From: Spirochaetales bacterium
GTDB lineage: Bacteria; Spirochaetota; Spirochaetia; JC444; Marispirochaetaceae
DNA: 64,000 nt
Assembly: GCA_016935695.1 (NCBI GenBank)
Contig: JAFGQL010000115.1
Coordinates: 1-64,000 of the forward strand
Direction of reading: 5' to 3'
Below the pieces are notes generated by a model. It was not told the origin of the DNA. It saw only the letters and a list, made by a program, of their open reading frames with translations, and did not search any database. Positions 1 to 8,233 of the stretch are shown in pieces. The position numbers and the translations under genes are program-made. The number at the start of each line of letters is the position of its first letter. Within the stretch, counting starts at the first letter, position 1.

Positions 1-375
1 ACTGTGGCGCGGTGTATACAGAGAAAACTTTTCGCTGTCCTTGTTCCTGGCCACGTTTTGAAGGTTTCCGCTGCCGCTGAATGACAGGACGGTTCTTCCA
101 CGGTCCGGTTGTACCGAGAAACGGCCATCCTGGATTTCCTTTAGGCAGTTCACGAAGCTTTTTGCCAGTTCCGCGTCGACGGGGAGCATAGACCCCTCGA
201 TTACGTTGTCTATGAAAAGGCTTTCAATCTGCAGGCCGTTTCTGACCCCTGTATCAATGGTGTTGAAAATCTGGAAAGTAAACCAGGCAGTATTTATGCC
301 ACTACCCAAGGAAAGTACCAGTATAGTAATGACGCTTATCTTTTTATTGACAGGTTTAAAACCTTTCTTAGCCAT
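1..375 (-). CDS. Membrane-anchored protein, N-terminal part only
   Basis: The reading frame starts at an ATG whose upstream GGAG lies 5 nt away and stays open for 125 codons to the left edge, so the C-terminal part is outside the window. The N-terminus is short and basic (MAKKGFKPVNKK) and is followed by one hydrophobic segment at about residues 13-35, then a polar, presumably extracytoplasmic stretch. This is the usual start of a chemoreceptor, sensor kinase or membrane cyclase, but no signature domain is visible, so the function is not assigned. It lies downstream of dapL on the same strand, about 100 bases away. Confidence 0.6.
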   Translation of the reverse strand, partial: MAKKGFKPVNKKISVITILVLSLGSGINTAWFTFQIFNTIDTGVRNGLQIESLFIDNVIEGSMLPVDAELAKSFVNCLKEIQDGRFSVQPDRGRTVLSFSGSGNLQNVARNKDSEKFSLYTPRHS

Positions 376-477
376 GTCCACTCCATGTTCGGTATTCACA
401 CCACAACAACCAAGGCTTTCCTACAGCTTATGCGAGGCTATATCAATTAGCAAGCCCTTTTTAACCCGTCCCGAGGA

Positions 478-1698
478 TTACAGAACCCCGGAAATACGAT
501 CCATTGCTGCATTTACGTTTTCACGGGAATTGAAGGCGCTGATGCGAATGAAGCCTTCTCCGCAGGATCCGAATCCGCTGCCGGGGGTACACACTACATG
601 TGCTTCTGCCAGGAGGAGATCAAAAAATGACCAGGAATCCTGACCTGTTTTGATCCAGATATAAGGTGAGTTATCTCCGCCTGTGCATGAAAACCCCAAT
701 ACTGACATACGTTCACGGATGATCCGCGCATTCTCCAAGTAAAAATCAATGAGCTCTTTTACCTGCTTTTGCCCATCGCTGCTGAACACGGCTTCTGCGG
801 CCCGTTGGACCGGATATGACACACCATTGAATTTGGTAGTATGACGGCGGTTCCAGAGAGGTTTAAGATGCACAACTTCCCCGTCTTTGTTAAATGCCCT
901 GCATTCCTCAGGGACGATGGTGTAGGCGCAGCGCGTACCCGTAAAACCTGCTGTCTTGGAGAAACTCCTGAACTCAATAGCAACTTCCTTTGCTCCGGGT
1001 ATTTCAAAAATTGAGTGCGGTAGATTATCATTGCGGATGAATGCTTCGTATGCAGCATCAAACAGAATGAGGGCTTTATGCTCATGAGCGTAATCAACCC
1101 ATTTTTTCAGTTCTTCTTTGGTCGCAGTCTGTCCGGTCGGGTTGTTCGGAAAACACAGGTATATGAGGTCTACAGGGGAGTGAGGTAACCCGGGCAGGAA
1201 ATTGTTTTCTTCTGTAGAGTCGAGGTAAACCAGGTGTTCGTACCTTCCGTCTGTAAAGAACCCTGTCCGTCCGGCCATAACATTTGTATCTACATATACT
1301 GGATATACTGGATCCGGAACCGCAACCCTGATGCCGGCGGAAAACAGTTCTTGAATATTACCGGTATCACATTTCGCGCCGTCGGAAATAAAAACATCTG
1401 TTGGATCTATGCTGACACCCCTGTCCGTAAAATCATGGCGTGCTATTGCTTCCCGTAGAAATCCATACCCCTGTTCCGGACCATACCCTTTAAACGATTG
1501 ATCAGCGGCCATTTCATCTATGGCTGCATGAAAGGCGGTAATACAAGCCTGGGGCAGTGCCCTTGTGACATCTCCGATCCCAAGTTTGATAATTTGTGCA
1601 TCGGGATTTTTAGTTGAATAATCCTGAACCTTTTTTGCTATGGTAGAAAAAAGGTAGGATGACTGAAGTTTCGCATAATGTTCATTAACAGTAATCAT
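478..1698 (-). CDS. dapL: LL-diaminopimelate aminotransferase
   Basis: A 406-residue fold-type I PLP aminotransferase of the DapL family, which converts tetrahydrodipicolinate directly to LL-diaminopimelate in lysine and peptidoglycan precursor synthesis. The N-terminal block [12 protein letters not shown], the FPNNPTG motif near residues 183-189 and the SFSKTAGF motif with the PLP lysine at K248 are characteristic. Length matches the family (about 400-410). The ATG has a GAGG 5 nt upstream. It is divergent from the nucleosidase gene, with 112 bases between the chosen starts holding a TATAAT box for dapL. It gives the cell the one-step transaminase route in place of the acylated DapC/D/E route. 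Confidence 0.93.
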   Translation of the reverse strand: MITVNEHYAKLQSSYLFSTIAKKVQDYSTKNPDAQIIKLGIGDVTRALPQACITAFHAAIDEMAADQSFKGYGPEQGYGFLREAIARHDFTDRGVSIDPTDVFISDGAKCDTGNIQELFSAGIRVAVPDPVYPVYVDTNVMAGRTGFFTDGRYEHLVYLDSTEENNFLPGLPHSPVDLIYLCFPNNPTGQTATKEELKKWVDYAHEHKALILFDAAYEAFIRNDNLPHSIFEIPGAKEVAIEFRSFSKTAGFTGTRCAYTIVPEECRAFNKDGEVVHLKPLWNRRHTTKFNGVSYPVQRAAEAVFSSDGQKQVKELIDFYLENARIIRERMSVLGFSCTGGDNSPYIWIKTGQDSWSFFDLLLAEAHVVCTPGSGFGSCGEGFIRISAFNSRENVNAAMDRISGVL

Positions 1699-1727
1699 TG
1701 ATTCCTCGCAGCATTAAGTTCGTTCAC

Positions 1728-1733
1728 ATTATA
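1728..1733 (-). promoter_or_regulatory. Probable -10 box of dapL
   Basis: On the minus strand a perfect TATAAT lies about 29 bases before the dapL start codon, leaving a leader of about 23 nt with a GAGG ribosome site. The -35 region at the expected distance is poor, so the promoter call rests mainly on the -10 box. Confidence 0.4.
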
Positions 1734-1810
1734 CCTAAAATCATGATAACTTCCATAGGTAGTCAATAAAGGACCACCTTGCCGTGGCCTCGTTTCAGGA
1801 GAAAACCGGA

Positions 1811-2518
1811 ATGTTTTTACTTCTTGGCGCTATGGATCAGGAAATCGAAGGTTACCTGTCCTGTTTACACAACAGTACCTGTAATGAATGGATGGGATGG
1901 GTGTTCCACAGGGGAACAATATCCGGCGTAGAGATTGTTGTCGCGAAATGCGGTGTCGGTAAAGTCCTTTCAGCCATGATCACCCAGAAATTAATTGATA
2001 CCTTTGAAGTTGAACATGTTCTGTTTACCGGTATAGCCGGCGGTATCAACACCAGGTATGAGATCGGCGACATAATCATCGCTAAGGATACGTTACAGCA
2101 TGACATCGATGTTCGTAGTCTTGGATTTAAACGGGGAAGTATTCCTTACACTAATTTGCGTGAAGTCGCCTGCGACCCTGTTGAGGGGGAGCGCTTGTTT
2201 TTAGCTGCACATGGCCATGGTACTGTGCATCAGGGGCGCATACTGACGGGTGATGTGTTTCTTTCTGCCAGGGATACTCCCGAATACGAATACTTAACCA
2301 AGGAACTCGACGGCGATGCAGTGGAAATGGAAGGGGCAAGCGTTGGAACTGTCTCTTTTTTGAACGGGATCCCCTTCAATCTGCTCAGAATTATTTCTGA
2401 TAAAGCCGACGGCAAAGCGCCGGCACATTTCACTTCATTCCTGCGCAATGCATCCCATACCCTCAAAGCAGTTATAGAAAACTATTTTGAGATGAAAGCA
2501 CATTCCAAAGGCAGTTGA
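1811..2518 (+). CDS. mtnN: 5'-methylthioadenosine/S-adenosylhomocysteine nucleosidase
   Basis: A PNP/UDP-phosphorylase-superfamily nucleosidase that hydrolyses MTA and SAH to adenine and a thioribose or ribosyl-homocysteine. The start is taken as the ATG at 1811 because the protein then begins MFLLLGAMDQEI, the usual first beta strand of the family, and AGGAG stands 9 nt upstream; an in-frame GTG at 1784 would add nine residues with no family match. The motifs FTGIAGG and VEMEGASVGTVSF...ISDKAD hold the substrate-binding Glu and the catalytic Asp. Length 235 residues is normal. It is followed by a separate promoter and a zinc-ribbon gene. Confidence 0.88.
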   Translation: MFLLLGAMDQEIEGYLSCLHNSTCNEWMGWVFHRGTISGVEIVVAKCGVGKVLSAMITQKLIDTFEVEHVLFTGIAGGINTRYEIGDIIIAKDTLQHDIDVRSLGFKRGSIPYTNLREVACDPVEGERLFLAAHGHGTVHQGRILTGDVFLSARDTPEYEYLTKELDGDAVEMEGASVGTVSFLNGIPFNLLRIISDKADGKAPAHFTSFLRNASHTLKAVIENYFEMKAHSKGS

Positions 2519-2526
2519 GTTTCGGC

Positions 2527-2555
2527 TTGACCCGTCTACTCATATTCTATATAGT
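2527..2555 (+). promoter_or_regulatory. Promoter of the zinc-ribbon gene
   Basis: TTGACC at 2527-2532, a 17-nt spacer and TATAGT at 2550-2555 form a near-consensus housekeeping promoter. Expected transcription start is about 2562, giving a leader of about 34 nt with AAGGAG before the ATG. Confidence 0.75.
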
Positions 2556-2595
2556 GTGTATCTTCATGCTGCTGTGATATTTAAGGAGAAATGGT

Positions 2596-2790
2596 ATGTC
2601 GAAGGCGAATAGAGGTAAAGGATTGCGGGATCGGGTGAACAGCGGAAGGTCTACATGTCCGTTATGCAAGCGTTCTAAGATCAAGACTGTATACGAAGTG
2701 GAACTTAAAGAAAAAAAATACCAGATATGTAAGCAATGCAAAGCCGCATTGGCAAAAGGTAAGAAAGAAGAGGCAGTCGCAGCACTGTAA
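2596..2790 (+). CDS. Small basic zinc-ribbon protein, function unknown
   Basis: A 64-residue, Lys/Arg-rich protein with two CxxC pairs (CPLC at residues 22-25 and CKQC near 46-49) separated by about 20 residues, the layout of a treble or ribbon zinc site. It has an AAGGAG Shine-Dalgarno 7 nt before the ATG, its own near-consensus promoter and a strong intrinsic terminator, so it is very probably a real, well expressed monocistronic gene. Size and charge suggest RNA or ribosome binding, but that is inference; I do not recognise a named family. Confidence 0.75.
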   Translation: MSKANRGKGLRDRVNSGRSTCPLCKRSKIKTVYEVELKEKKYQICKQCKAALAKGKKEEAVAAL

Positions 2791-2819
2791 CTGTCACAAC
2801 TGTTCTCTTTTTTAGTCGC

Positions 2820-2863
2820 CATCCACGTGCTGTCTTTAAGAACAGTATGTGGATGTTTTTTTT
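2820..2863 (+). terminator. Intrinsic terminator after the zinc-ribbon gene
   Basis: A 14-bp stem (CATCCACGTGCTGT pairing with ACAGTATGTGGATG through two G-U pairs) with an 8-nt loop is followed directly by eight T residues. It ends about 30 bases before the start codon of the downstream peptidase. Confidence 0.87.
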
Positions 2864-2893
2864 AGTCGTTTACCTGCAGGAAAAGAGGTGCTG

Positions 2894-4165
2894 ATGACAT
2901 CTGAATGTATTTCCAATTTTTACATACTTTTACTTATGGCCATGTGGTTTACCGATAACGGTTTGACTTTTCTTAATATACAGTATCTTAAAAAGAAAAA
3001 ACTCCCTCATGCTATTGGCACCCTTTATACCCGGGAAGAATTATCAAAAGCGAAAAACTATAGCGTAGAAAAGGGGATTATCTCAATCATCCGGACAACA
3101 ATTGTTGTTGTGACAATTGTTGTCATAATAAAAAGCGGGTTCCTGGGCAGCGTACAACAGTTTTTATCGGGATTGAGCGGTTTCACAGACCTGCAAAGAA
3201 TACTGTATGTATTTTTGATCGGGGTGGTATTCTCGGTTCTGGATACCGGTTTTGATCTGTACATGAGTTTTTCTGTTGAAAAGCGATACGGGTTTTCCAC
3301 TATTACGCCAATTACCTGGATAAAGGACAAGGTATTATCAATAATACTTTCCCTCCTTATTTCCGCGGTCCTTTTGTTTGTTCTGTTCAGGTTTCTCTCC
3401 GCGGCTGATGAGGCCTGGTGGCTTTACAGTTTCGCTGCGGTGACGGTTTTTCAAGCACTCGTTCTCTTTGTGTACCCGGTATGGATCGCCCCGCTTTTCA
3501 ATAAATTCAGCCGACTTGAAGAAGGCGAACTGAGGCAAAGGCTGGCCGCCCTTGCCGACACTGCGACATTTCCCATTTCGGATATCTATGTCATGGATGC
3601 AAGTAAAAGAAGCACACATTCAAACGCATATTTTGCAGGTTTCGGCAGGAACAAACGCATTGTATTGTTTGATACGCTTGTACATCAGCTCAGTACGGAA
3701 GAAATAGAGGCGGTAGTTGCCCATGAAATCGGACACGCGAAAAAAAAGCATGTATGGATAATGTCCATTGCGTCCATGATCCTGCTGCTTTTCGTGCTGA
3801 AAGCTGCCGATGTGCTGTTGCATTACGCCCCTCTGTACCGAGCTTTCTCTTTCGACTCCCCGGATTACGCGGGACTGATCGTTCTTCTCCTGTTTTTTTC
3901 TGCACCGCTGTTCTTTTTCCTCACACCTCTATTTTCTGTCTTTTCACGGAGATTCGAATACCAGGCCGATGCATTTGCCTATAAAACAACAGGGACAGTC
4001 ACACACCTGAAGAGCGCGTTGTCAAAGCTTGCGGTAAAAAACCTTTCCAACCTCATGCCGCATCCCTGGTATAGTTTTTTCCACTACACTCATCCGACTC
4101 TTTTGGAACGTTTCCGTTTCGCGGATACATTTCAGGCTGATATGTTAACCGGGCAGGATACCTGA
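2894..4165 (+). CDS. Ste24-like M48 zinc metallopeptidase, integral membrane
   Basis: A 423-residue multi-spanning membrane protease of the CAAX-prenyl-protease / Ste24 type. HEIGH at about residues 277-281 supplies two zinc-binding His and the catalytic Glu, and EYQADAFA further on supplies the third zinc ligand. About six to seven hydrophobic segments surround the catalytic domain. The ATG at 2894 is chosen because GAGG lies 5-6 nt upstream; the longer frame from 2849 would begin inside the preceding terminator hairpin. Bacteria lack prenylated CAAX substrates, so a membrane-protein quality-control role is more likely (inference). It is followed after 1 base by murC. Confidence 0.85.
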   Translation: MTSECISNFYILLLMAMWFTDNGLTFLNIQYLKKKKLPHAIGTLYTREELSKAKNYSVEKGIISIIRTTIVVVTIVVIIKSGFLGSVQQFLSGLSGFTDLQRILYVFLIGVVFSVLDTGFDLYMSFSVEKRYGFSTITPITWIKDKVLSIILSLLISAVLLFVLFRFLSAADEAWWLYSFAAVTVFQALVLFVYPVWIAPLFNKFSRLEEGELRQRLAALADTATFPISDIYVMDASKRSTHSNAYFAGFGRNKRIVLFDTLVHQLSTEEIEAVVAHEIGHAKKKHVWIMSIASMILLLFVLKAADVLLHYAPLYRAFSFDSPDYAGLIVLLLFFSAPLFFFLTPLFSVFSRRFEYQADAFAYKTTGTVTHLKSALSKLAVKNLSNLMPHPWYSFFHYTHPTLLERFRFADTFQADMLTGQDT

Positions 4166-4166
4166 T

Positions 4167-5609
4167 ATGGAACAGGTATTCAGCACCTTGAAAGATTGCA
4201 GGTGTTATTTGATTGGCATAAAAGGAACAGGTATGACGGCCCTTGCCCAATACCTTCATCGGTGCGGAGCTCTTGTGGAAGGGTCTGACGGATCCGATAT
4301 ATTTTATACGGATGCCATTTTAAAAAAAGAGGGAATTCCCTATTTTGAGACCTTTGATGCGTGCCATATACACAACAATACAGATGTATTCGTTTATTCC
4401 GCTGCCTATACCAAAGAAACCAATCCCGAACTGAACGCCGCCTTTCAGACAGGAAAACCTGTATTGATATATCCTGAGGCCTTGGGCGCGCTGACGAAAG
4501 GGCGTTTTTCTGTGGGCATCGCGGGTGTACATGGGAAAACGACGACTACGGCGATTACCGGAACCCTGATCGACGAGGCTGACATACCTGGAGCAGTTAT
4601 TGTCGGTTCCGGTGTCAGAAATTTCGGCGGGAGTCAGGTATTGTATAAAGGCGGTGATTTTCTGGTTGCCGAAACCTGTGAGTACCGCCGTCATTTTCTT
4701 CATTTTTCACCGGACATTATTTTAGTCACGAGTATTGAGCCGGATCATATGGATTACTTTAAGGATTATGAAGATATATGTGATGCTTTCAAACAATATA
4801 TCAGATTGTTGCCCAGAAACGGTGTTCTTATTTACTGTGCCCAGGACAATGGCGCATCGGAACTCGCGCAATGGGTCATAAAGGAACATTCACATATACG
4901 CTGCATTCCTTACGGCGGTTCAGAGAATTCTCCTTATGCCATCATGAGCGAAGAAATTGTGGATGGTGTCATACGTTTCCGCTTGGGAAAATTTCCCGAT
5001 GCGCTGTTTGAACTTAAGGTTCCCGGGCACCATACGGTTCTCAACGCTGCGGGAAGCATCGCCGCGGTGACAGAGCTGATGCGCATGCGATATGGTTGTG
5101 AACCTTCTGCCGAAATCCTTACGCGCGGACTTTCACGTTTCTTTGGTACTACCAGAAGAAGTGAGATCCTCCTTAAAAATGATGATTATCTTATTATGGA
5201 CGACTATGCCCATCATCCCACAGCAATCGCGGTTACCTTGAAAGGACTCAAAGAAATGTATCCCGGGCGAAGACTGGTCGTATCCTTCATGTCGCATACG
5301 TATTCCCGCACAAATGCCCTGTTTGAAGAGTTCTGCCGCTCTCTCATGAATGCCGACGTGGTGTATCTCCACAGAATTTATCCCTCTGCCAGGGAAACAA
5401 AAGCGGCGGGAAGCGTTGAAGGTCAGGATGTGTTCCGGCGTGTGTCTGAGCTTGGGAAAACCGCCTTTTATTATGATCAGCCCCATGATAGTATTAACCA
5501 CATTTTGTCCGACTTGAGACCCGGGGATATTTTCATTACCCTCGGCGCCGGAGACAATTGGATCATCTCTCATACTATTGCAAAGAAATTGGAGAATACG
5601 CAATCATGA
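4167..5609 (+). CDS. murC: UDP-N-acetylmuramate--L-alanine ligase
   Basis: A 480-residue Mur ligase. The N-terminal Rossmann motif GIKGTGMTALAQ (about residues 18-29), the ATP loop GVHGKTTTT (about 119-127) and the YAHHPTA motif of the C-terminal domain are those of MurC, the enzyme that adds the first amino acid to UDP-MurNAc. It might instead be the related recycling ligase Mpl, but the length and lack of a second full-length murC in the window favour MurC. AGGA stands 8 nt before the ATG. The stop overlaps the yicC start as ATGA, indicating translational coupling. Confidence 0.82.
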   Translation: MEQVFSTLKDCRCYLIGIKGTGMTALAQYLHRCGALVEGSDGSDIFYTDAILKKEGIPYFETFDACHIHNNTDVFVYSAAYTKETNPELNAAFQTGKPVLIYPEALGALTKGRFSVGIAGVHGKTTTTAITGTLIDEADIPGAVIVGSGVRNFGGSQVLYKGGDFLVAETCEYRRHFLHFSPDIILVTSIEPDHMDYFKDYEDICDAFKQYIRLLPRNGVLIYCAQDNGASELAQWVIKEHSHIRCIPYGGSENSPYAIMSEEIVDGVIRFRLGKFPDALFELKVPGHHTVLNAAGSIAAVTELMRMRYGCEPSAEILTRGLSRFFGTTRRSEILLKNDDYLIMDDYAHHPTAIAVTLKGLKEMYPGRRLVVSFMSHTYSRTNALFEEFCRSLMNADVVYLHRIYPSARETKAAGSVEGQDVFRRVSELGKTAFYYDQPHDSINHILSDLRPGDIFITLGAGDNWIISHTIAKKLENTQS

Positions 5610-6475
5610 TCAGTATGACCGGATACGGTTACCATGAAATTGACAATGAGGAAATCAGATGCACGGTGGAAATAAAATCTTATAATAACAGGTATCTGGA
5701 TTACAACCTTTTTATCCCCCCGTTTTTGTCGCCCCTTGAGCCCCAGATTAAAACAATGTTGTCAGAGTCAATAAAACGGGGGCGAGTGGAATTCTCCATC
5801 AGGATAAAAGAGCTTGTCGAGGACATAGAGGTCTTCATAGACGAACAGGCATTGAAGGCGTACGGCCAGACGCTTAAACGATGTATTGAAATCGCTGATA
5901 TACCCGGGACGGTGACTCTGGACCATATTCTGAGCATGGACGGGGTGCTGAAGACAGTAAAAAACAGGAACATCGAAACCTTATGGGAGCAGATCCTTCC
6001 GGCTGTACAAACAGCTCTGCAGCAGTTTGTAGAAAGCAGAAAGAGGGAAGGGGACGGGACTAGGGCGGATATCCTCCGTCTGTTGGACAGTATTCGTAAC
6101 GGAAGAGAGTTTATTACTGGTTTCGCAGGGGAGATAGAAAAGCGGCTGAATGAAGATATCAAGGCACGATACGAGCAGATCACAGGTGGTCCGGCCGGTG
6201 ATGACCCGCGGATACTCACTGAGATCGCCCTGCTTTTGGTAAAGTACTCCATCAACGAGGAACTCCACCGGCTTGACAGCCATCTGGATGCCTTTATATC
6301 GGCTTGTGAAGAGAATTATCCGGTTGGCAAGAAACTTGATTTTCTGTGTCAGGAAATAAACCGCGAAATAAACACTATCGGATCCAAATCCATGGTGTAT
6401 GAGGTCAATCAGAAGGTGGTCGAAATGAAAGACGCGTTGGAAAATATTCGGGAGCAGCTTCGAAATGTCGAATAG
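5606..6475 (+). CDS. yicC: YicC-family protein (endoribonuclease-like)
   Basis: A 289-residue YicC/YloC family protein. It begins with the family hallmark MISMTGYG, and near the C-terminus has the conserved segment GKKLDFLCQEINREINTIGSK. Members have been linked to endoribonuclease activity and small-RNA decay (established for the E. coli family). The ATG at 5606 is chosen over an upstream in-frame codon because of the signature start, GGAG upstream and the 4-base overlap with murC. It overlaps the next kinase gene by 11 bases. Confidence 0.9.
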   Translation: MISMTGYGYHEIDNEEIRCTVEIKSYNNRYLDYNLFIPPFLSPLEPQIKTMLSESIKRGRVEFSIRIKELVEDIEVFIDEQALKAYGQTLKRCIEIADIPGTVTLDHILSMDGVLKTVKNRNIETLWEQILPAVQTALQQFVESRKREGDGTRADILRLLDSIRNGREFITGFAGEIEKRLNEDIKARYEQITGGPAGDDPRILTEIALLLVKYSINEELHRLDSHLDAFISACEENYPVGKKLDFLCQEINREINTIGSKSMVYEVNQKVVEMKDALENIREQLRNVE

Positions 6476-7034
6476 GATTGGAATCGCTGTGTCGGGAAAG
6501 AGCGGGTGCGGCAATACCACCGTTTCCAAACTCCTTGCACACCGCCTCGGGTTCAGTTTCATTAACTATACCTTCCGCAGTATGGCAGAGGAAATGAATA
6601 TTTCCTTTGACCGCCTGCGGGAGCTGGCAGAAGAAAGCGATGATTATGACAAACAGCTGGACGCTACCCAGCTTTCTCTTGCGCGAAAGGGAAACTGTGT
6701 GTTAGGTTCCCGTCTGGCAGTCTGGTTATTCGAGGAAGCCGTTCTGAAGGTCTACCTCTATGCTTCTCCCCAGGTGAGAAGCAGCCGCATATTACAAAGG
6801 GAAGGCGGCAGTTATGAAGATTTGTATGCGGTAACTCAAAAGAGGGATCATGCCGATCAGGCCCGGTATTCCCGTATTTATGGAATCAATACCGAAGATT
6901 ACCATCATGTCGATCTGGTAATTAACGCGGGTAATTTTACTCCGGCAGAGAAGATCGTAGACATAATTATGGCCGCTCTCACTGCCAAAGGCTATGGTTT
7001 TCCACACATGGACAGTCAGGGTACGACAGATTGA
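6465..7034 (+). CDS. Cytidylate-kinase-like P-loop kinase
   Basis: A 189-residue P-loop kinase whose N-terminus IGIAVSGKSGCGNTTVSKLLA resembles the cytidylate-kinase-like family; the Walker A motif reads GKSGCGNTT, with Asn where the standard Lys would be expected, as in some CMP-kinase-like proteins of archaeal and spirochaetal type. The lid region (RSSRILQREG, KRDHADQARYSRIYG) fits a nucleoside monophosphate kinase fold. It overlaps yicC by 11 bases. Assignment as CMP/dCMP kinase is by family resemblance; the substrate is not certain. Confidence 0.75.
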   Translation: MSNRIGIAVSGKSGCGNTTVSKLLAHRLGFSFINYTFRSMAEEMNISFDRLRELAEESDDYDKQLDATQLSLARKGNCVLGSRLAVWLFEEAVLKVYLYASPQVRSSRILQREGGSYEDLYAVTQKRDHADQARYSRIYGINTEDYHHVDLVINAGNFTPAEKIVDIIMAALTAKGYGFPHMDSQGTTD

Positions 7035-7059
7035 TAAAATTCCCGCTATCTGATATACA
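7031..7059 (+). promoter_or_regulatory. Promoter of rpoZ-miaA
   Basis: TTGATA at 7031-7036, a 17-nt spacer and TATACA at 7054-7059 preceded by TGA (extended -10). The -35 overlaps the stop codon of the kinase gene. The leader to the rpoZ ATG is about 30 nt and contains CGGAG. Confidence 0.62.
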
Positions 7060-7095
7060 TTAACAGCAACGTTTAAAATGAACCGGAGATGATCA

Positions 7096-7290
7096 ATGAT
7101 TATTCCAGTAGATAAAATGGTAAACCACAGCGATAACGTATATGAGCTGACATGCGCCGCTATAAGAAGGGCAATGCAGATCACCATTACCGGTGATGAG
7201 GATGTCCAGGAGAACGGCGGCAAGGTTGTTTCCACAGCTCTCAAACAGATTTTAGACCATAAAGTTGAGTACCAGCTCGAAGACCAGTAA
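7096..7290 (+). CDS. rpoZ: DNA-directed RNA polymerase omega subunit
   Basis: A 64-residue protein with the omega signature: a short helix-rich N-terminus, the AAIRRAMQI segment (equivalent to the conserved A..RA.Q motif) and KVVSTALKQI (K.V..Al.Ei). Omega supports assembly and stability of the beta-prime subunit. It is preceded by GGAG and its own promoter, and the downstream miaA frame begins 26 bases before its stop, so the two are translated as a coupled pair. Confidence 0.85.
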   Translation: MIIPVDKMVNHSDNVYELTCAAIRRAMQITITGDEDVQENGGKVVSTALKQILDHKVEYQLEDQ

Positions 7291-8233
7291 CAGCCTGCCG
7301 GTTTTTCTCCTTTTTGGACCGACGGCCGTCGGAAAAACAGACATTATCCATACTCTTTCCCACAGCCTAAAAAAGGAAACAGGGGCGGGTATTGAGGTTG
7401 TTTCCGCCGATTCAATGCAGGTATATCGGGGAATGGACATCGGCACGGCAAAACCTGCAAAAGAAGAACGACTGAAAGTACCGCACTGGCTCATTGATAT
7501 TATGGAACCTGATCAACAGTTTGATCTAGGGGATTTTGTTGAGCAGGCCGGGAAACTGGTTGTCGAAATAAGGGAGAGAGGGGCAGTTCCGGTCATTTCC
7601 GGCGGTACGGCCTATTATTTCAAGCACTTCATATATGGACTACCTTCGACTCCGCAGGTCACAGAAGACATAAGGATTCTTGTTGATCAGATGAGTTCTT
7701 ATCTGGGCAATGAACGCATGCATCGAATGCTGAGCAATGTAGACCCGGTCTCTGCCCTTCGAATTCATGTAAACGATACCTACCGAATTTCCCGCGCTCT
7801 TGAAGTCTATTATGCAACAGGAGAACCGCTGTCGTCATTTTCCATGCCGGCGGTTAAGCGATCTGATATTGCTACGGTCCTGATCGGCCTCAACCGTCCA
7901 CGTAAGGAACTGTATGAACGCATAAACGCGAGGGTGGACCGCATGTTCGAGGCAGGCCTCCTGCAGGAAGTACATACTCTTTACGAGAAAGGGTTCAGGG
8001 GCCATCATCCGGGCATGCGGGGTATAGGATACAGAGAGTTTTTTGAGCACAGGTATTTTGAAGCGGGGCCTGATCCTTCGCCGGCATTGGAACATATCAT
8101 TGCCGATATCAAGACGAATTCTCGAAGATATGCAAAACGCCAGCTGACCTTCTTTTCATCGATGAAAGATGTAATCTGGATGGATCCGGATAAACCGGAG
8201 GACATCCTCAGTCTTGTTCTATCGCAGCTGTGA
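7265..8233 (+). CDS. miaA: tRNA dimethylallyltransferase
   Basis: A 322-residue MiaA, which adds dimethylallyl to A37 of tRNAs reading UNN codons. The P-loop GPTAVGKTD and the signature SADSMQVYRGMDIGTAKP are clear; the C-terminal RRYAKRQLTFF tRNA-binding motif is also present. The TTG at 7265 is the only reasonable start before the P-loop, giving a 26-base overlap with rpoZ. At the 3' end the last 26 bases overlap the convergent pseudokinase gene. Confidence 0.92.
   Translation: MSTSSKTSNSLPVFLLFGPTAVGKTDIIHTLSHSLKKETGAGIEVVSADSMQVYRGMDIGTAKPAKEERLKVPHWLIDIMEPDQQFDLGDFVEQAGKLVVEIRERGAVPVISGGTAYYFKHFIYGLPSTPQVTEDIRILVDQMSSYLGNERMHRMLSNVDPVSALRIHVNDTYRISRALEVYYATGEPLSSFSMPAVKRSDIATVLIGLNRPRKELYERINARVDRMFEAGLLQEVHTLYEKGFRGHHPGMRGIGYREFFEHRYFEAGPDPSPALEHIIADIKTNSRRYAKRQLTFFSSMKDVIWMDPDKPEDILSLVLSQL

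Noticed and set aside
206-643. Open frame of 145 codons on the plus strand
   Set aside because: It runs opposite to the left-edge membrane protein and the dapL C-terminus, both of which have better support (SD, family motifs).
5133-5603. A 156-codon minus-strand frame inside murC
   Set aside because: Antisense shadow of a well supported Mur ligase; no ribosome site or family match.
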